A stretch of DNA of 64,000 nucleotides from Flagellimonas algicola (GTDB lineage Bacteria; Bacteroidota; Bacteroidia; Flavobacteriales; Flavobacteriaceae), in NCBI RefSeq assembly GCF_005937185.1, contig NZ_VCNI01000003.1, positions 62,001 to 126,000 on the forward strand, given 5' to 3'. A model generated the notes under the pieces. It did no database searches, was not told the DNA's origin, and was given only the letters and a program-made list of their open reading frames with translations. Each line of letters starts with the position of its first letter. The stretch's first letter is position 1. The position numbers and the translations under genes were made by a program. Positions 53,389-62,125 of this stretch are shown here, one piece after another.

Positions 53389-53886
53389 ATGGACCAATCC
53401 GCTGCAGTACTAACACCCAATTCCTTTGTAAAAACCTTATCCATTATTCATTTGGGATTGTTGGCCGGACCCTTTCTTTTTGGGGTCGTCGCCTATTACC
53501 AAACGGAAAATGCCTTTTTAGACTATACCAATACTGAGGATGTATTCCTTTTTGGGGTTCCAATTTTTGCGGTAACCGGAATATTTGTGGGAAATCTGCT
53601 GTTTAAGCAGATGATGACCGCTGCCATGAAAACAGATGGATTAAGACCTAAATTAGCTCGCTTTCAAACCGCTTCCCTGGTAAAATATGCATTGATTGAG
53701 GGTCCAGCTTTGATTGGAACAATTGCGTTCTTGAATACCGGGAACCTAACCTATTTGTACATTTCCGGAGTCCTAATTCTATTTTTGTATTTGCTAAGAC
53801 CTACCAAAGAGAAAATTGAACTGGGCCTTGACCTCAAAGGGGACGATAAGAATCAGTTCAACAAACTGAATCAGCCTATACCTTAG
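53389..53886 (+). CDS. Small membrane protein of unknown function
   Basis: About 165 residues from the ATG at 53389 (a longer frame from a TTG at 53341 would overlap DUF3307). Four hydrophobic segments (LSIIHLGLLAGPFLFGVVAYY, VFLFGVPIFAVTGIFVGNLLF, YALIEGPALIGTIAFL, YLYISGVLILFLYLL) and a charged C-terminus. Recurrent in flavobacteria; no known motif. Convergent with gldC, 6 bases apart. Confidence 0.75.
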   Translation: MDQSAAVLTPNSFVKTLSIIHLGLLAGPFLFGVVAYYQTENAFLDYTNTEDVFLFGVPIFAVTGIFVGNLLFKQMMTAAMKTDGLRPKLARFQTASLVKYALIEGPALIGTIAFLNTGNLTYLYISGVLILFLYLLRPTKEKIELGLDLKGDDKNQFNKLNQPIP

Positions 53887-53892
53887 CAGGCG

Positions 53893-54228
53893 TTACTTTT
53901 TCAATTCCAGTTTTTCAGCAAAATAATCGCAAAAATCCTTCATGGTGGCCGACATTTTTTCGTCTTGTGTAGCTTTCATAAAAGTGTCCGTCATGGTAAC
54001 CAATGTCTGATGAAAGAAAACCTTCATCTCATCCACGGGCATATCCTTGGTCCAAAGGTCAATTTTCAAGGATTCCTGATTTTTACTATCCCAAACGGAA
54101 AGCATCATGGCCTTGGCTTCTTCGTTGTTTACACCGCCATCTTGAGCGGACCAATGCAATTCCTCCGGAACCCTATTTTCATCTAGTCCAACCGTTAATT
54201 TTATTTCTGAAGTATGTGCTACTGCCAT
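53893..54228 (-). CDS. gldC: Gliding motility protein GldC
   Basis: The 111 residues match GldC in size and sequence character (MAVAHTSEIKLTVGLDENRVPEELHWSAQDGG, then KDFCDYFAEKLELKK at the end). It lies directly after gldB with no spacer, the known gldB-gldC order of Flavobacterium johnsoniae. GldC is a small soluble protein that improves gliding; its mechanism is unknown. Confidence 0.92.
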   Translation of the reverse strand: MAVAHTSEIKLTVGLDENRVPEELHWSAQDGGVNNEEAKAMMLSVWDSKNQESLKIDLWTKDMPVDEMKVFFHQTLVTMTDTFMKATQDEKMSATMKDFCDYFAEKLELKK

Positions 54229-55209
54229 TTATTTTCTTGGTTTGTAATTTGATCTCTTAAAAATTTCATCCGCAGGCAAGGCCAACATTTGATGCAAATT
54301 CACATCAGTTTTGTCCATAAAGGCCCTTACAATTTGCCAACCCATATATCTTCCCAACCACCCTGGAGACTCACTATCCAATTCCAATTGAAACTTAGAA
54401 AACGGGGCAGGGTCCAAAAAACGTCTATCTAGTTTGGTATCCGTACTATATAACAGTTCACGCTCTACAAAGTAACGCCATATTTGCTCCTCGTTGTTTT
54501 GGGCCCATGTTATCTCTTCTTCGGAATAACCCATTTTTTGCCCATCTGAAGCATTGGGCAACAACCTGTCCTTTATATATAACTCTTTTCCATAAAATAT
54601 CATTCGGGATAAAAAGGAACGGTTTTTTGGATAATTCACCACCTTCTTTGCTATTGTACTGGCCACATCAGAAGTTAGATACCTCTTGTCCAGGCCAGCA
54701 GCCAGATATTTTTGAATACCTCTATAGAAGTGATGATCCGGTCCCAGATAATTATCCAGTCCCAACAACAAAAGGGTATCGGTTAGAATCACACGCTGGT
54801 CATGTCTTACATCCGAAGTAACCGTTACCACAGCTGGCGGGTCAATCTCTGGAAAATAATATTTCACATGCCTAAAAAGGGACTCCAAATCTTCGGCTTC
54901 CGGTTCAAAATTTCCAAAGGTCTTATGTACTTCTTCCGACAATTCCTTTTGAATTGTATCTGTAAGCTTGGCCTCCCAAATACTATCTGGAAATTGGGCG
55001 GGGAATAAATAAGGGTACTTGGATTTTAGCTCTGGCAAATCCTCTGGATTGGCATTGGCAAACTCCCTATCAAAACGGGAGATGGAGAGCTCTATGGGTA
55101 TTTTGGCGACCTCCTCCGCAGTTTTATCTTCATTTTTGCAGCCTGCAACCAATAGAAGAATCAAAAGCCCCAAAGCCGGTAATCCAAAGTAATCAAGCAA
55201 GCTCTTCAT
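54229..55209 (-). CDS. gldB: Gliding motility lipoprotein GldB
   Basis: About 326 residues from the ATG at 55209, which gives a lipoprotein signal (LLILLLVAGC, Cys about 24); a longer frame to 55305 would overlap nadE. The body (LSISRFDREFANA, YFPEIDPPAVVTVTSD, FLDPAPFSKFQLELDSESPGWLGRYMGWQIVRAF) fits GldB, an essential gliding protein. The C-terminal region resembles DUF2268-type proteins. gldC follows immediately. Confidence 0.92.
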   Translation of the reverse strand: MKSLLDYFGLPALGLLILLLVAGCKNEDKTAEEVAKIPIELSISRFDREFANANPEDLPELKSKYPYLFPAQFPDSIWEAKLTDTIQKELSEEVHKTFGNFEPEAEDLESLFRHVKYYFPEIDPPAVVTVTSDVRHDQRVILTDTLLLLGLDNYLGPDHHFYRGIQKYLAAGLDKRYLTSDVASTIAKKVVNYPKNRSFLSRMIFYGKELYIKDRLLPNASDGQKMGYSEEEITWAQNNEEQIWRYFVERELLYSTDTKLDRRFLDPAPFSKFQLELDSESPGWLGRYMGWQIVRAFMDKTDVNLHQMLALPADEIFKRSNYKPRK

Positions 55210-55242
55210 TTTTAGCACTACAGCGTTTAAATTTACAGGGCA

Positions 55243-55250
55243 CAAAGGTA
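55243..55250 (-). promoter_or_regulatory. Candidate -7 box for gldB-gldC
   Basis: TACCTTTG on the minus strand, an exact TAnnTTTG match, 33 bases before the gldB ATG. It also lies in the nadE upstream region, so the two divergent genes share a short control region. Confidence 0.55.
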
Positions 55251-55276
55251 AATTATTGAATCTAAAAAAATAAGAT

Positions 55277-56065
55277 ATGCAAACTGAAAAGGTAATCACA
55301 CACATTGTTGACTGGTTAAAGGACTACGCCACCAAGGCCAATTGCAAAGGATTTGTCATTGGAGTTTCCGGAGGAATAGACTCAGCCGTTACATCTACTT
55401 TATGTGCTAAAACGGGATTGGACCTCTTATGTGTGGAGATGCCTATACATCAAGGCCAAAATCAAGTTACCCGAGCAGATAGGCATATTAATTGGTTAAT
55501 TTCAAACTATCCCAACGTTAAACGGCAACCCGTAAACTTGACACCGGTATTTGACGGTTTGGTCGCCGCGCTTCCGGTGGTTGAAAATGAAGAAGATCGA
55601 TTTATGTCTTTAGCCAACACTAGAGCCCGGCTACGAATGACCACCCTATATTACTTTGCCGCCCTAAAAGGCTATTTGGTAGCCGGAACCGGAAACAAAG
55701 TGGAGGATTTTGGCATTGGTTTCTATACCAAATACGGGGATGGAGGTGTAGATCTTAGTCCTATTGCCGATCTACTGAAAACCGAAGTGTATGCCCTTGG
55801 AAGTGATCTTGGTGTTAACCAAGATATTATGGACGCCGCACCTACGGACGGGCTTTGGGGAGATAGCAGAACCGATGAAGACCAGATTGGCGCAAGCTAT
55901 CCTGAATTGGAGTGGGCTATGCAAATGGACGATAAAGGAAGGACTATTGACGATTTTTCTGACAGACAAAAGGAAGTATTCGCTATTTTTAAAAAGTTTA
56001 ATACTGCTAACAAGCATAAGATGATTCCGATACCAATTTGTGAAATTCCTGAGACCCTAAAATGA
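55277..56065 (+). CDS. nadE: NH3-dependent NAD+ synthetase
   Basis: Amidates deamido-NAD+ in the last step of NAD synthesis. The 262 residues are the short form without glutaminase domain, so ammonia is the nitrogen source. The PP-loop SGGIDS is at 31-36; RARLRMTTLYYFA, VAGTGNKVEDFGIGFYTKYGDGGVDLSPIADL and DGLWGDSRTDEDQIGASYPELE match the family. Divergent from gldB. Confidence 0.96.
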   Translation: MQTEKVITHIVDWLKDYATKANCKGFVIGVSGGIDSAVTSTLCAKTGLDLLCVEMPIHQGQNQVTRADRHINWLISNYPNVKRQPVNLTPVFDGLVAALPVVENEEDRFMSLANTRARLRMTTLYYFAALKGYLVAGTGNKVEDFGIGFYTKYGDGGVDLSPIADLLKTEVYALGSDLGVNQDIMDAAPTDGLWGDSRTDEDQIGASYPELEWAMQMDDKGRTIDDFSDRQKEVFAIFKKFNTANKHKMIPIPICEIPETLK

Positions 56066-56219
56066 CCTTTTGACCGAAAAAACCCAGCTTAAGACGAAAA
56101 AAACCCCAGAAATTCTAAGGTTTTAAGAAAAAAATTACAGTTTTACGTTCTCATTTTGTTAACTTGCCTGCTACGCCACGTAAGGAATTAAGTACTAAAC
56201 AACACAAAACTCAAACCAA

Positions 56220-56849
56220 ATGATTAAAGTATTAATAGCTGACAACCATCCCATTGTTCGCTTGGGCCTTAAGCAGGTCCTGGAACATAGTTCAGATATT
56301 GAGGTCATTGCTGATGTTTCCACAACCTCAGAACTATTCGGAGCATTGGAAGAAGTTTCCCCTGATGTAGTCATGTTGGAAATGGACATTCCCGAAATCA
56401 ACGGGATTGCCACCCTAAGGAAGTTAAAACAAGATTTCCCCGCAGTAAAAACCTTAATGTATAGTGGACAATCGGAAGATGTCTATGCCCTGAGCACCAT
56501 TCGCGCCGGAGCCTTTGGATATTTATCCAAAAGTGCCGACTTGGATTACATTATGACAGCCGTAAGAAAAGTAAGTGAAGGAAACATGTTCATCACCAAT
56601 GAACTGGCCCAACGACTTGCTTTTGATGAAGGCACACAAAAACCAAGAAGGTTCTTTAGAAAACTCTCTTCGAGAGAAGTGGAGGTTTTGAAACTCTTGG
56701 CCAGTGGAAAACGAAATAAAGAGGTAGCTGAAGGATTGAACCTCAATGAAAAAACGGTAAGTACGTACAAAGCGCGTTTGATGAAAAAATTGAACGTGGA
56801 CAACTTGGTAGATCTTTTGCAACAGGCAAAGGCCTTGGAATTGTACTAG
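56220..56849 (+). CDS. LuxR/NarL-type regulator with atypical receiver domain
   Basis: The 209 residues comprise a receiver domain (1-120), a linker and a LuxR-type HTH (about 145-205: LSSREVEVLKLLASGKRNKEVAEGLNLNEKTVSTYKARLMKKL). In the receiver the phosphoacceptor position is Glu54 (VVMLEMDIP, aligned with LLDLNMP of NarL), and one of the two acidic-pocket residues is Asn9 (Asp8-Asn9). Lys104 (GYLSKSA) and Ser82 are kept. Phosphorylation in the usual way is therefore unlikely. No kinase gene is nearby. A terminator follows. Confidence 0.9.
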   Translation: MIKVLIADNHPIVRLGLKQVLEHSSDIEVIADVSTTSELFGALEEVSPDVVMLEMDIPEINGIATLRKLKQDFPAVKTLMYSGQSEDVYALSTIRAGAFGYLSKSADLDYIMTAVRKVSEGNMFITNELAQRLAFDEGTQKPRRFFRKLSSREVEVLKLLASGKRNKEVAEGLNLNEKTVSTYKARLMKKLNVDNLVDLLQQAKALELY

Positions 56850-56869
56850 TATCAAAGTATAGCATTTGA

Positions 56870-56900
56870 AATCCCGGACACATTGTTCGGGATTTTTTTA
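56870..56900 (+). terminator. Terminator after the LuxR-type regulator
   Basis: AATCCCGGA (56870-56878), 7-base loop, TTCGGGATT (56886-56894), then TTTTT. It overlaps the last bases of dnaG (minus strand, ends 56898). Confidence 0.85.
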
Positions 56901-58871
56901 TGAAAGTACCCGATTCAATTTGGCATTGAGAAGCTTATTTAGCTGGAGGTAGTTCACAATTTCCTCCAGTACTTCAGAATTATCACCATTACTACCTTCA
57001 GTGTCCTTCTGAAGCTTTTTTATCCTGTTTTTTATAAGATTACAGCGCAGCGTTAGGATAGTTTCCGCCACCAATTGGGCCACCCCAAGTTTTTTGGCTT
57101 TGGGATAAATATCCTTGCGTTCCCAATCATGCAGCGCGTAGCGTTCCTCTTCCATTAAAATGGAAGACACCTCATTGACCATCTCCTGCTCCAGATTGGA
57201 TAAAAAAGCATTTACCGTGAACTCCTCACGTTCATTTAAATCTTCAATAAGTTTATAGTAAATACTTCGGAATTGTTCATTGGTCAATTCTATCTCATCT
57301 TCCTGAAGATCTAAGTATACCTTTTCATATACTTTGGCTTCCACGATTTCTGGTTCCAAGACCAAATCTCCCTCCTCATTTTCCTTTAATACCAAATCCT
57401 CAAATTCCTGTTTCTCACTTCCGTACAACAACAACAATTCAATAATCTGCTTTTCCAGCTCGTACTGCACATCAACCTTCTCCACCGCCTGTTGCGACTT
57501 CACCACCTCAAAGGCTTTTTGCTCTTGTTTGAGCTTTTTGGAAGCGTCTGTAGCCCCTTTTTTATCGATTTGGGCCAGGGTATTGTACAACACCTCTTCT
57601 GAAATGTGCATTATTTTTGCACATTCCTGGATGTAAATCTCTTTTTTTATCCGGTCTGGAATTTTGCTGATACTATTCACAATGTCCCTCACCGTATCTG
57701 CCCTTTTTATGGGATCATTGGCGGCTTCTTCGGCCAAAAGCGAAGTTTTGAACTGGATAAAATCCTTGGCATTTTCTTCCAAGTACAGCACCAAATCCTC
57801 ATAAGAATTGTTTTTGGCAAAACTATCAGGGTCCTCCCCTTCAGGGAAAGTGCACACCTTAACGTTCATTCCCTGTTCCAGAATCAGGTCTATTCCACGC
57901 AAAGAAGCCCGTAAACCGGCCGCATCTCCATCAAAAAGTACAGTAATGTTCTTGGTAAGTCTATTGACGAGTCTAATTTGCTCAGGCGTCAGGGCGGTAC
58001 CACTGGATGAAACCACATTCTTTACCCCGCTTTGGTAGAGTTGTATCACATCGGTATAACCCTCAACCAAATAACAATTGTCTTCTTTGGCTATGGATTG
58101 TTTGGCAAAGTAAATCCCATAAAGCACCTTGCTCTTGTGGTAAATTTCGCTTTCTGGGGAATTCAGATATTTGGCAGCTTTCTTGTCATTGGTCAAAATT
58201 CGACCACCAAATCCCAACACACGACCACTCATGGAATGTATCGGGAACATGACTCTACCTTTAAAGCGGTCAAACTTTCTGGACTCGCCCCCTGCCTGTT
58301 CTTTAACTATGGTGAGGCCCGTTTTTTCCAAAAACTCCAGTTGATATCCCTTGTCCAAGGCCGTATTGGTAAAGGAATCCCAATTGTCTAGACAGTATCC
58401 GAGTCCAAATTTTTTGATGGTTTCATCGGTAAACCCTCTTTCTTTAAAATACGTAAGTCCAATGGCCTTGCCCGATTCGCGTTCCCAAAGGGATTCAGAA
58501 AAATAGGTTTGGGCATACTCCGAAACCAAGTACATGCTCTCCCGTTCGTTGGCCTGTTCCTTTTGCTCGTTGGTCTGCTCGGTCTCCTCTACCTCAATAT
58601 TGTATTTTTTGGCCAAGTACTTAATGGCCTCGGGATAGCTGAAGTGCTCATGTTCCATTAAAAAAGCCACCACATTCCCTCCTTTACCGCTACTAAAGTC
58701 CTTCCAAATCTGTTTTACGGGAGACACCATAAAACTAGGAGTTCGCTCATCTGTAAATGGACTTAAGCCCTTAAAATTGGAGCCAGATTTCTTCAGTTGC
58801 ACAAAATCCCCAATAACCTCTTCCAGTCGGGCGGTCTCATAAACTTGATCTATGGTGGTCTTGGAAATCAA
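56898..58871 (-). CDS. dnaG: DNA primase DnaG, N-terminal zinc-binding residues absent
   Basis: Makes RNA primers for replication. The 657 residues have the N-terminal CHC2-like domain, the catalytic TOPRIM core (YLVEGYTDVIQLYQSGVKNVVSSSGTALT, ITVLFDGDAAG) and a C-terminal helicase-binding part. The four zinc ligands of E. coli DnaG (Cys40, His43, Cys61, Cys64) are replaced by Ser37, Thr40, Asp58 and Ser61, though the surrounding sequence is well kept (NFKGLSPFTDERTPSF; VKQIWKDFSSGKGGN). This seems to be a flavobacterial trait. Confidence 0.95.
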   Translation of the reverse strand: MISKTTIDQVYETARLEEVIGDFVQLKKSGSNFKGLSPFTDERTPSFMVSPVKQIWKDFSSGKGGNVVAFLMEHEHFSYPEAIKYLAKKYNIEVEETEQTNEQKEQANERESMYLVSEYAQTYFSESLWERESGKAIGLTYFKERGFTDETIKKFGLGYCLDNWDSFTNTALDKGYQLEFLEKTGLTIVKEQAGGESRKFDRFKGRVMFPIHSMSGRVLGFGGRILTNDKKAAKYLNSPESEIYHKSKVLYGIYFAKQSIAKEDNCYLVEGYTDVIQLYQSGVKNVVSSSGTALTPEQIRLVNRLTKNITVLFDGDAAGLRASLRGIDLILEQGMNVKVCTFPEGEDPDSFAKNNSYEDLVLYLEENAKDFIQFKTSLLAEEAANDPIKRADTVRDIVNSISKIPDRIKKEIYIQECAKIMHISEEVLYNTLAQIDKKGATDASKKLKQEQKAFEVVKSQQAVEKVDVQYELEKQIIELLLLYGSEKQEFEDLVLKENEEGDLVLEPEIVEAKVYEKVYLDLQEDEIELTNEQFRSIYYKLIEDLNEREEFTVNAFLSNLEQEMVNEVSSILMEEERYALHDWERKDIYPKAKKLGVAQLVAETILTLRCNLIKNRIKKLQKDTEGSNGDNSEVLEEIVNYLQLNKLLNAKLNRVLS

Positions 58872-58892
58872 TGCTTGGATTTTATTAGTCTT

Positions 58893-58900
58893 TAAAGGTA
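58893..58900 (-). promoter_or_regulatory. Candidate -7 box for dnaG
   Basis: TACCTTTA on the minus strand, 7 of 8 matches, 21 bases before the dnaG ATG. Confidence 0.35.
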
Positions 58901-59084
58901 GCGAAAAAACAAAATTTTAACTGAAAAGCATCATTCGTCAATTGAAAAGGGGCATCCATCAAACCAACCCCTTGAATTTGACCGGATTGAACTACTTTTT
59001 CCCTGAAAATTGGAGACCAGAAACCAAACAAACGGGGCGGAACCGAAAAGCCAAACGAGTAAGAAAACCAACTAAAAACAAAGT

Positions 59085-59453
59085 ATGAAGTGGTATTTAA
59101 AAGTTTTAAAACAATATGCAAATTTTAAAGGAAGAGCTAGACGTAAAGAATTTTGGATGTTCTACATAATCCATGCAGTTTTTTCAGGTTTAGCAGTGGC
59201 TATTGACAACATAACCGGACTTTCAGGAGAATTGCCTCTCGGTCCCATTTATGGACTTTATACCTTGGTGATGATTGTACCCATTCTTGCTGTAATGGTA
59301 CGAAGGATGCATGATATAGGTAAAAAGTGGACTTGGCTTTTGGTAGGTCTAATCCCTGCAATTGGCGGCATTTGGTTATTCTTTCTATGGATTAAGGACG
59401 GTGAACCAGGTGAAAACGATTATGGGGTCAATCCTAAGCTGGCAGTAGCTTAA
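59085..59453 (+). CDS. DUF805 membrane protein (copy 1)
   Basis: A 122-residue membrane protein with about four hydrophobic segments. The DUF805 pattern is clear: NFKGRARRKEFWMFYI near the N-terminus, VRRMHDIGKKWTWLLVGLIPAIG, and a C-terminal KDGEPGENDYGVNP. It is a close paralogue of the next gene, from which it is separated by 56 bases. Function unknown. Confidence 0.9.
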   Translation: MKWYLKVLKQYANFKGRARRKEFWMFYIIHAVFSGLAVAIDNITGLSGELPLGPIYGLYTLVMIVPILAVMVRRMHDIGKKWTWLLVGLIPAIGGIWLFFLWIKDGEPGENDYGVNPKLAVA

Positions 59454-59509
59454 AAGCTGCATAAATCAACCTCCTTCTCCTTTTACAACATAACCCTAAA
59501 CAAGAGAAC

Positions 59510-59878
59510 ATGGAATGGTATTTACAAGTCATAAAAAATTACGCGAATTTTAAAGGCAGGGCACGAAGGGCAGAATATTGGATGTTCACTTTGTTCTGTT
59601 TGTTCTTTAGCCTATTTGCCGTTGCCTTGGACAATGTTTTTGAAATTGCCATGGCTAATATAGGTTTTGGGCCGCTCTATATATTGTACGTATTAGCCGT
59701 TTTTCTTCCTGCCCTTTCGGCCACTGTAAGACGTTTACATGATGTTGGTAAAAGTGGCTGGACACTTTTGATTCTGCTTATCCCCATAGTTGGAGTACTT
59801 TGGGTTTTTCTTCAGCTCATCAAAAATGGCATTAGGGAAGAAAACCAATATGGTCCATGTCCTAAAAAAGATGTTTAA
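59510..59878 (+). CDS. DUF805 membrane protein (copy 2)
   Basis: Also 122 residues with the same layout as its neighbour: NFKGRARRAEYWMFTLF, VRRLHDVGKSGWTLLILLIPIVG, KNGIREENQYGPCP. The two arose by tandem duplication and have diverged strongly outside these motifs. Confidence 0.9.
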   Translation: MEWYLQVIKNYANFKGRARRAEYWMFTLFCLFFSLFAVALDNVFEIAMANIGFGPLYILYVLAVFLPALSATVRRLHDVGKSGWTLLILLIPIVGVLWVFLQLIKNGIREENQYGPCPKKDV

Positions 59879-59901
59879 ATAAGCAAATCGAAAAGGTGTT
59901 T

Positions 59902-59922
59902 TGGGAAAGTTGTAATTTCCCA
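59902..59922 (+). other. Hairpin just before the zinc-ribbon gene
   Basis: TGGGAAA-GTTGTAA-TTTCCCA, a perfect 7-bp stem ending 10 bases before the ATG at 59933. There is no T-run. It could affect translation of the downstream gene or the mRNA end of the DUF805 pair. Confidence 0.4.
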
Positions 59923-59932
59923 TAAAAACAAG

Positions 59933-60175
59933 ATGATTCTGTTCTTCGGAACCAAACCGGGCAAAAAAGAAAGTAAAAACCTAATTGGGATAAGCTGTCC
60001 ACATTGTGGCCAAAATGGAACTCTAACCGCGGTTTCACAGGCCAATTACTTCCATTTGTTCTGGATTCCTCTATTCAAAATAGGAACTAACCGTTTTGCC
60101 GAATGTTCCCATTGCAAAAGAGGGTTTTATAAAGAAGAGTTTTCTGCAGAAATGGAAAGGGCCATTAACCAATGA
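59933..60175 (+). CDS. Small zinc-ribbon protein
   Basis: An 80-residue protein with two Cys-x2-Cys pairs, CPHC (about 22-25) and CSHC (about 58-61), 32 residues apart, forming a probable zinc ribbon. A hydrophobic stretch between them (NYFHLFWIPLFKIG) resembles that of other bacterial zinc-ribbon proteins of the same type. Function unknown. It lies 54 bases after the second DUF805 gene. Confidence 0.85.
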   Translation: MILFFGTKPGKKESKNLIGISCPHCGQNGTLTAVSQANYFHLFWIPLFKIGTNRFAECSHCKRGFYKEEFSAEMERAINQ

Positions 60176-60180
60176 AAAAA

Positions 60181-60227
60181 GAGCGCAATCCGAATCCAAT
60201 AATTCTCGACTGCGCTCGAACTGACAG
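60181..60227. repeat. Second copy of the dispersed TCGACTGCGCTC repeat
   Basis: TCGACTGCGCTCGAACTGAC begins at 60206. GAGCGCA at 60181-60187 can pair with TGCGCTC at 60211-60217. It lies between two convergent genes. Compare with 49211-49283. Confidence 0.55.
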
Positions 60228-60231
60228 TTGG

Positions 60232-61302
60232 TTATAAATCGAACCTTAGGCCCAGGGAAATATTATGTTGTTCCACATCCGCATCCTTAAAAATGGGATT
60301 TAAGTCATATTTTACATAAAGAAGAATCTCGTCAAAGCCTACATAGCCGCTAATCCCATAAATTAAATCGCTGGTATTGTAATCCCGCTTAAATTTGTCC
60401 TTTACATTTTCACCATCACGCGAATATTTCAGCTTCTGCCGTGTTCCCAAATTAAATCCACCATAGCCACCAACTCCCATTCGGAATTGGTTTTGAATGG
60501 AGTATCGAATGCTTTTTTCAGTTTCCCGAAAACGGGAAGGTCCAAATTCAAAATGTACAGGAAAGACCAGATTATCCATCCGAAGCTTGGATTTATCCAG
60601 CTCAAACTCAAATTCCTCCAAAACCGTTTGATCTCCATTTTGGACAAAAATTTGGTTGTCATCCGGTTTTAAACCATTAAACTGAAAAGAAAAACCATAA
60701 TTGAAGCGCAGCCAATTGGAGTTTTTGAATACCCGCGTCCGCCATTGCCAACCCATTTCAAAAAATCGGCTGCCTCCAACCTTATATGGAGAATCATCCA
60801 AGGATTGGCCGTCAATCAAGGCATTGTTGAGCCCAATGGCAAAAACTGGGTCGGAATACGTTCTTCGATCATATTTAATATCATCTTTCCATCTTCGGGA
60901 ATTGGTAAAGAAAATGGGTTCTCCATCAATTCGAATGGAAAAACCGTCTTCATCTTCCCATCGGTCCCGCTCATCTGCAATGGTCAAGGTTTCGCCATTA
61001 TTTCGTTCCAAAAGTGAAATTTGATGATCTATAATGGCAACTCTGTTCTCTATGTTCAGTGCTCTCTTTTTTGCAGCCTCTGCCTTTAACACCTTAGCTT
61101 CTTCCAGACTCAAATCTCCTCTTTCCAATCGCCTGTTGATGCTTTCGACTTCCTCTTTTAGCGCATCCTTTTCTTGTTGGGTGATTTTTTCCTTCTTTTC
61201 CCTTAAATCTTCAATTTTCCGTTGATAAGGTTCTTGTGCCATCAGGTTTTGTGATAGCAACAGCAATACCAATGCTGCCAAGTAAAAGGTAATTGTTCTC
61301 AT
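60232..61302 (-). CDS. Outer-membrane barrel protein with N-terminal coiled coil
   Basis: The 356 residues begin with a signal peptide (ALVLLLLSQNLMAQ). Residues about 25-100 are a charged coiled coil (KIEDLREKKEKITQQEKDALKEEVESINRRLERGDLSLEEA). The remainder is a beta-barrel-like domain with aromatic strands (WLRFNYGFSFQFNGL, FRMGVGGYGGFNLG) and a final strand LGLRFDL. It is the third gene of the ECF sigma/anti-sigma unit, after an 89-base gap. The coiled coil may cross the periplasm. Confidence 0.78.
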   Translation of the reverse strand: MRTITFYLAALVLLLLSQNLMAQEPYQRKIEDLREKKEKITQQEKDALKEEVESINRRLERGDLSLEEAKVLKAEAAKKRALNIENRVAIIDHQISLLERNNGETLTIADERDRWEDEDGFSIRIDGEPIFFTNSRRWKDDIKYDRRTYSDPVFAIGLNNALIDGQSLDDSPYKVGGSRFFEMGWQWRTRVFKNSNWLRFNYGFSFQFNGLKPDDNQIFVQNGDQTVLEEFEFELDKSKLRMDNLVFPVHFEFGPSRFRETEKSIRYSIQNQFRMGVGGYGGFNLGTRQKLKYSRDGENVKDKFKRDYNTSDLIYGISGYVGFDEILLYVKYDLNPIFKDADVEQHNISLGLRFDL

Positions 61303-61391
61303 GATTGTTTTGATTTGCCCCTCCTAATCTCCCCTCCCAGACAATTCCGGGAGCAGGAAACTAAAAAGGTATTTTGATTGATGAATAAATT

Positions 61392-62117
61392 CTAGTTGTT
61401 TCTGTCGGCCACAGCGGTTCGTAATTTGAAATACCCATCCCTGAGCGCATCAAATATCTGATCTCTAAACGAGGAATCCAGTTCGTCCTCAACTTCGGTT
61501 AGGAGGGCCATGGCATCTACCGAGCCACTTTCGTCAAACAATTTTTCGGTTAGAATTTCTTTTTGGGCAGTACGCAGCAACGAGTCCACTTCAGCATCGG
61601 TCACTTCTGCATTTACAGATTCCAAAAGCTGAACCTGGGCCATCACTTCATTTACTTTTTGGGCTATTAAAGGGTCGGTTTCTTGTATTAGATTACTTTG
61701 AATGGATTGTTTGGAGGCTACTTCCGTTTCATCCAGGGGCATAGATTGCATTTTTAAATTTTCCTCCCCTTGCTCTTGCGAGCTTTCGATGTCATTTTCA
61801 GTACCTACCAATATGGATTCCGTCTCATTCTTATCCACAAATTCTGTTTGCCCTTCCAAAGTAGGGATTACGGGACGCATACGCGTATTTTCATCAACTA
61901 CCTGAGTGGGCTCATTGCTTTCACTTGATGCAAAAAAGAAAACGGATGCCAAAAGCAAACCCACAAACCCAGCCGCAATGGCATACACATATTTTCTCTT
62001 GGATTTTGTGGTAACAGCTCTGTCCAACTGACTCGAAATTTTATCCCAAGCTCCTGGAGATGGCTTGATTTCCCGATTCCCCAGTTTGTCCTTGATATGT
62101 TTTTCCAGTTTCTCCAT
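61392..62117 (-). CDS. Probable anti-sigma-type membrane protein
   Basis: A 241-residue bitopic protein: an N-terminal cytoplasmic part (LEKHIKDKLGNREIKPSPGAWDKISSQLD) that resembles flavobacterial anti-sigma proteins, one membrane helix (YAIAAGFVGLLLASVFFFA, about 45-63) and an acidic periplasmic part. No zinc motif is present. It begins 8 bases after the ECF sigma gene, supporting the assignment. Confidence 0.7.
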   Translation of the reverse strand: MEKLEKHIKDKLGNREIKPSPGAWDKISSQLDRAVTTKSKRKYVYAIAAGFVGLLLASVFFFASSESNEPTQVVDENTRMRPVIPTLEGQTEFVDKNETESILVGTENDIESSQEQGEENLKMQSMPLDETEVASKQSIQSNLIQETDPLIAQKVNEVMAQVQLLESVNAEVTDAEVDSLLRTAQKEILTEKLFDESGSVDAMALLTEVEDELDSSFRDQIFDALRDGYFKLRTAVADRNN

Positions 62118-62125
62118 AACTCCTT

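Noticed and set aside
61392..62117. Zinc-binding anti-sigma factor
   Set aside because: No HxxxCxxC motif is present; the anti-sigma label rests only on topology and position.
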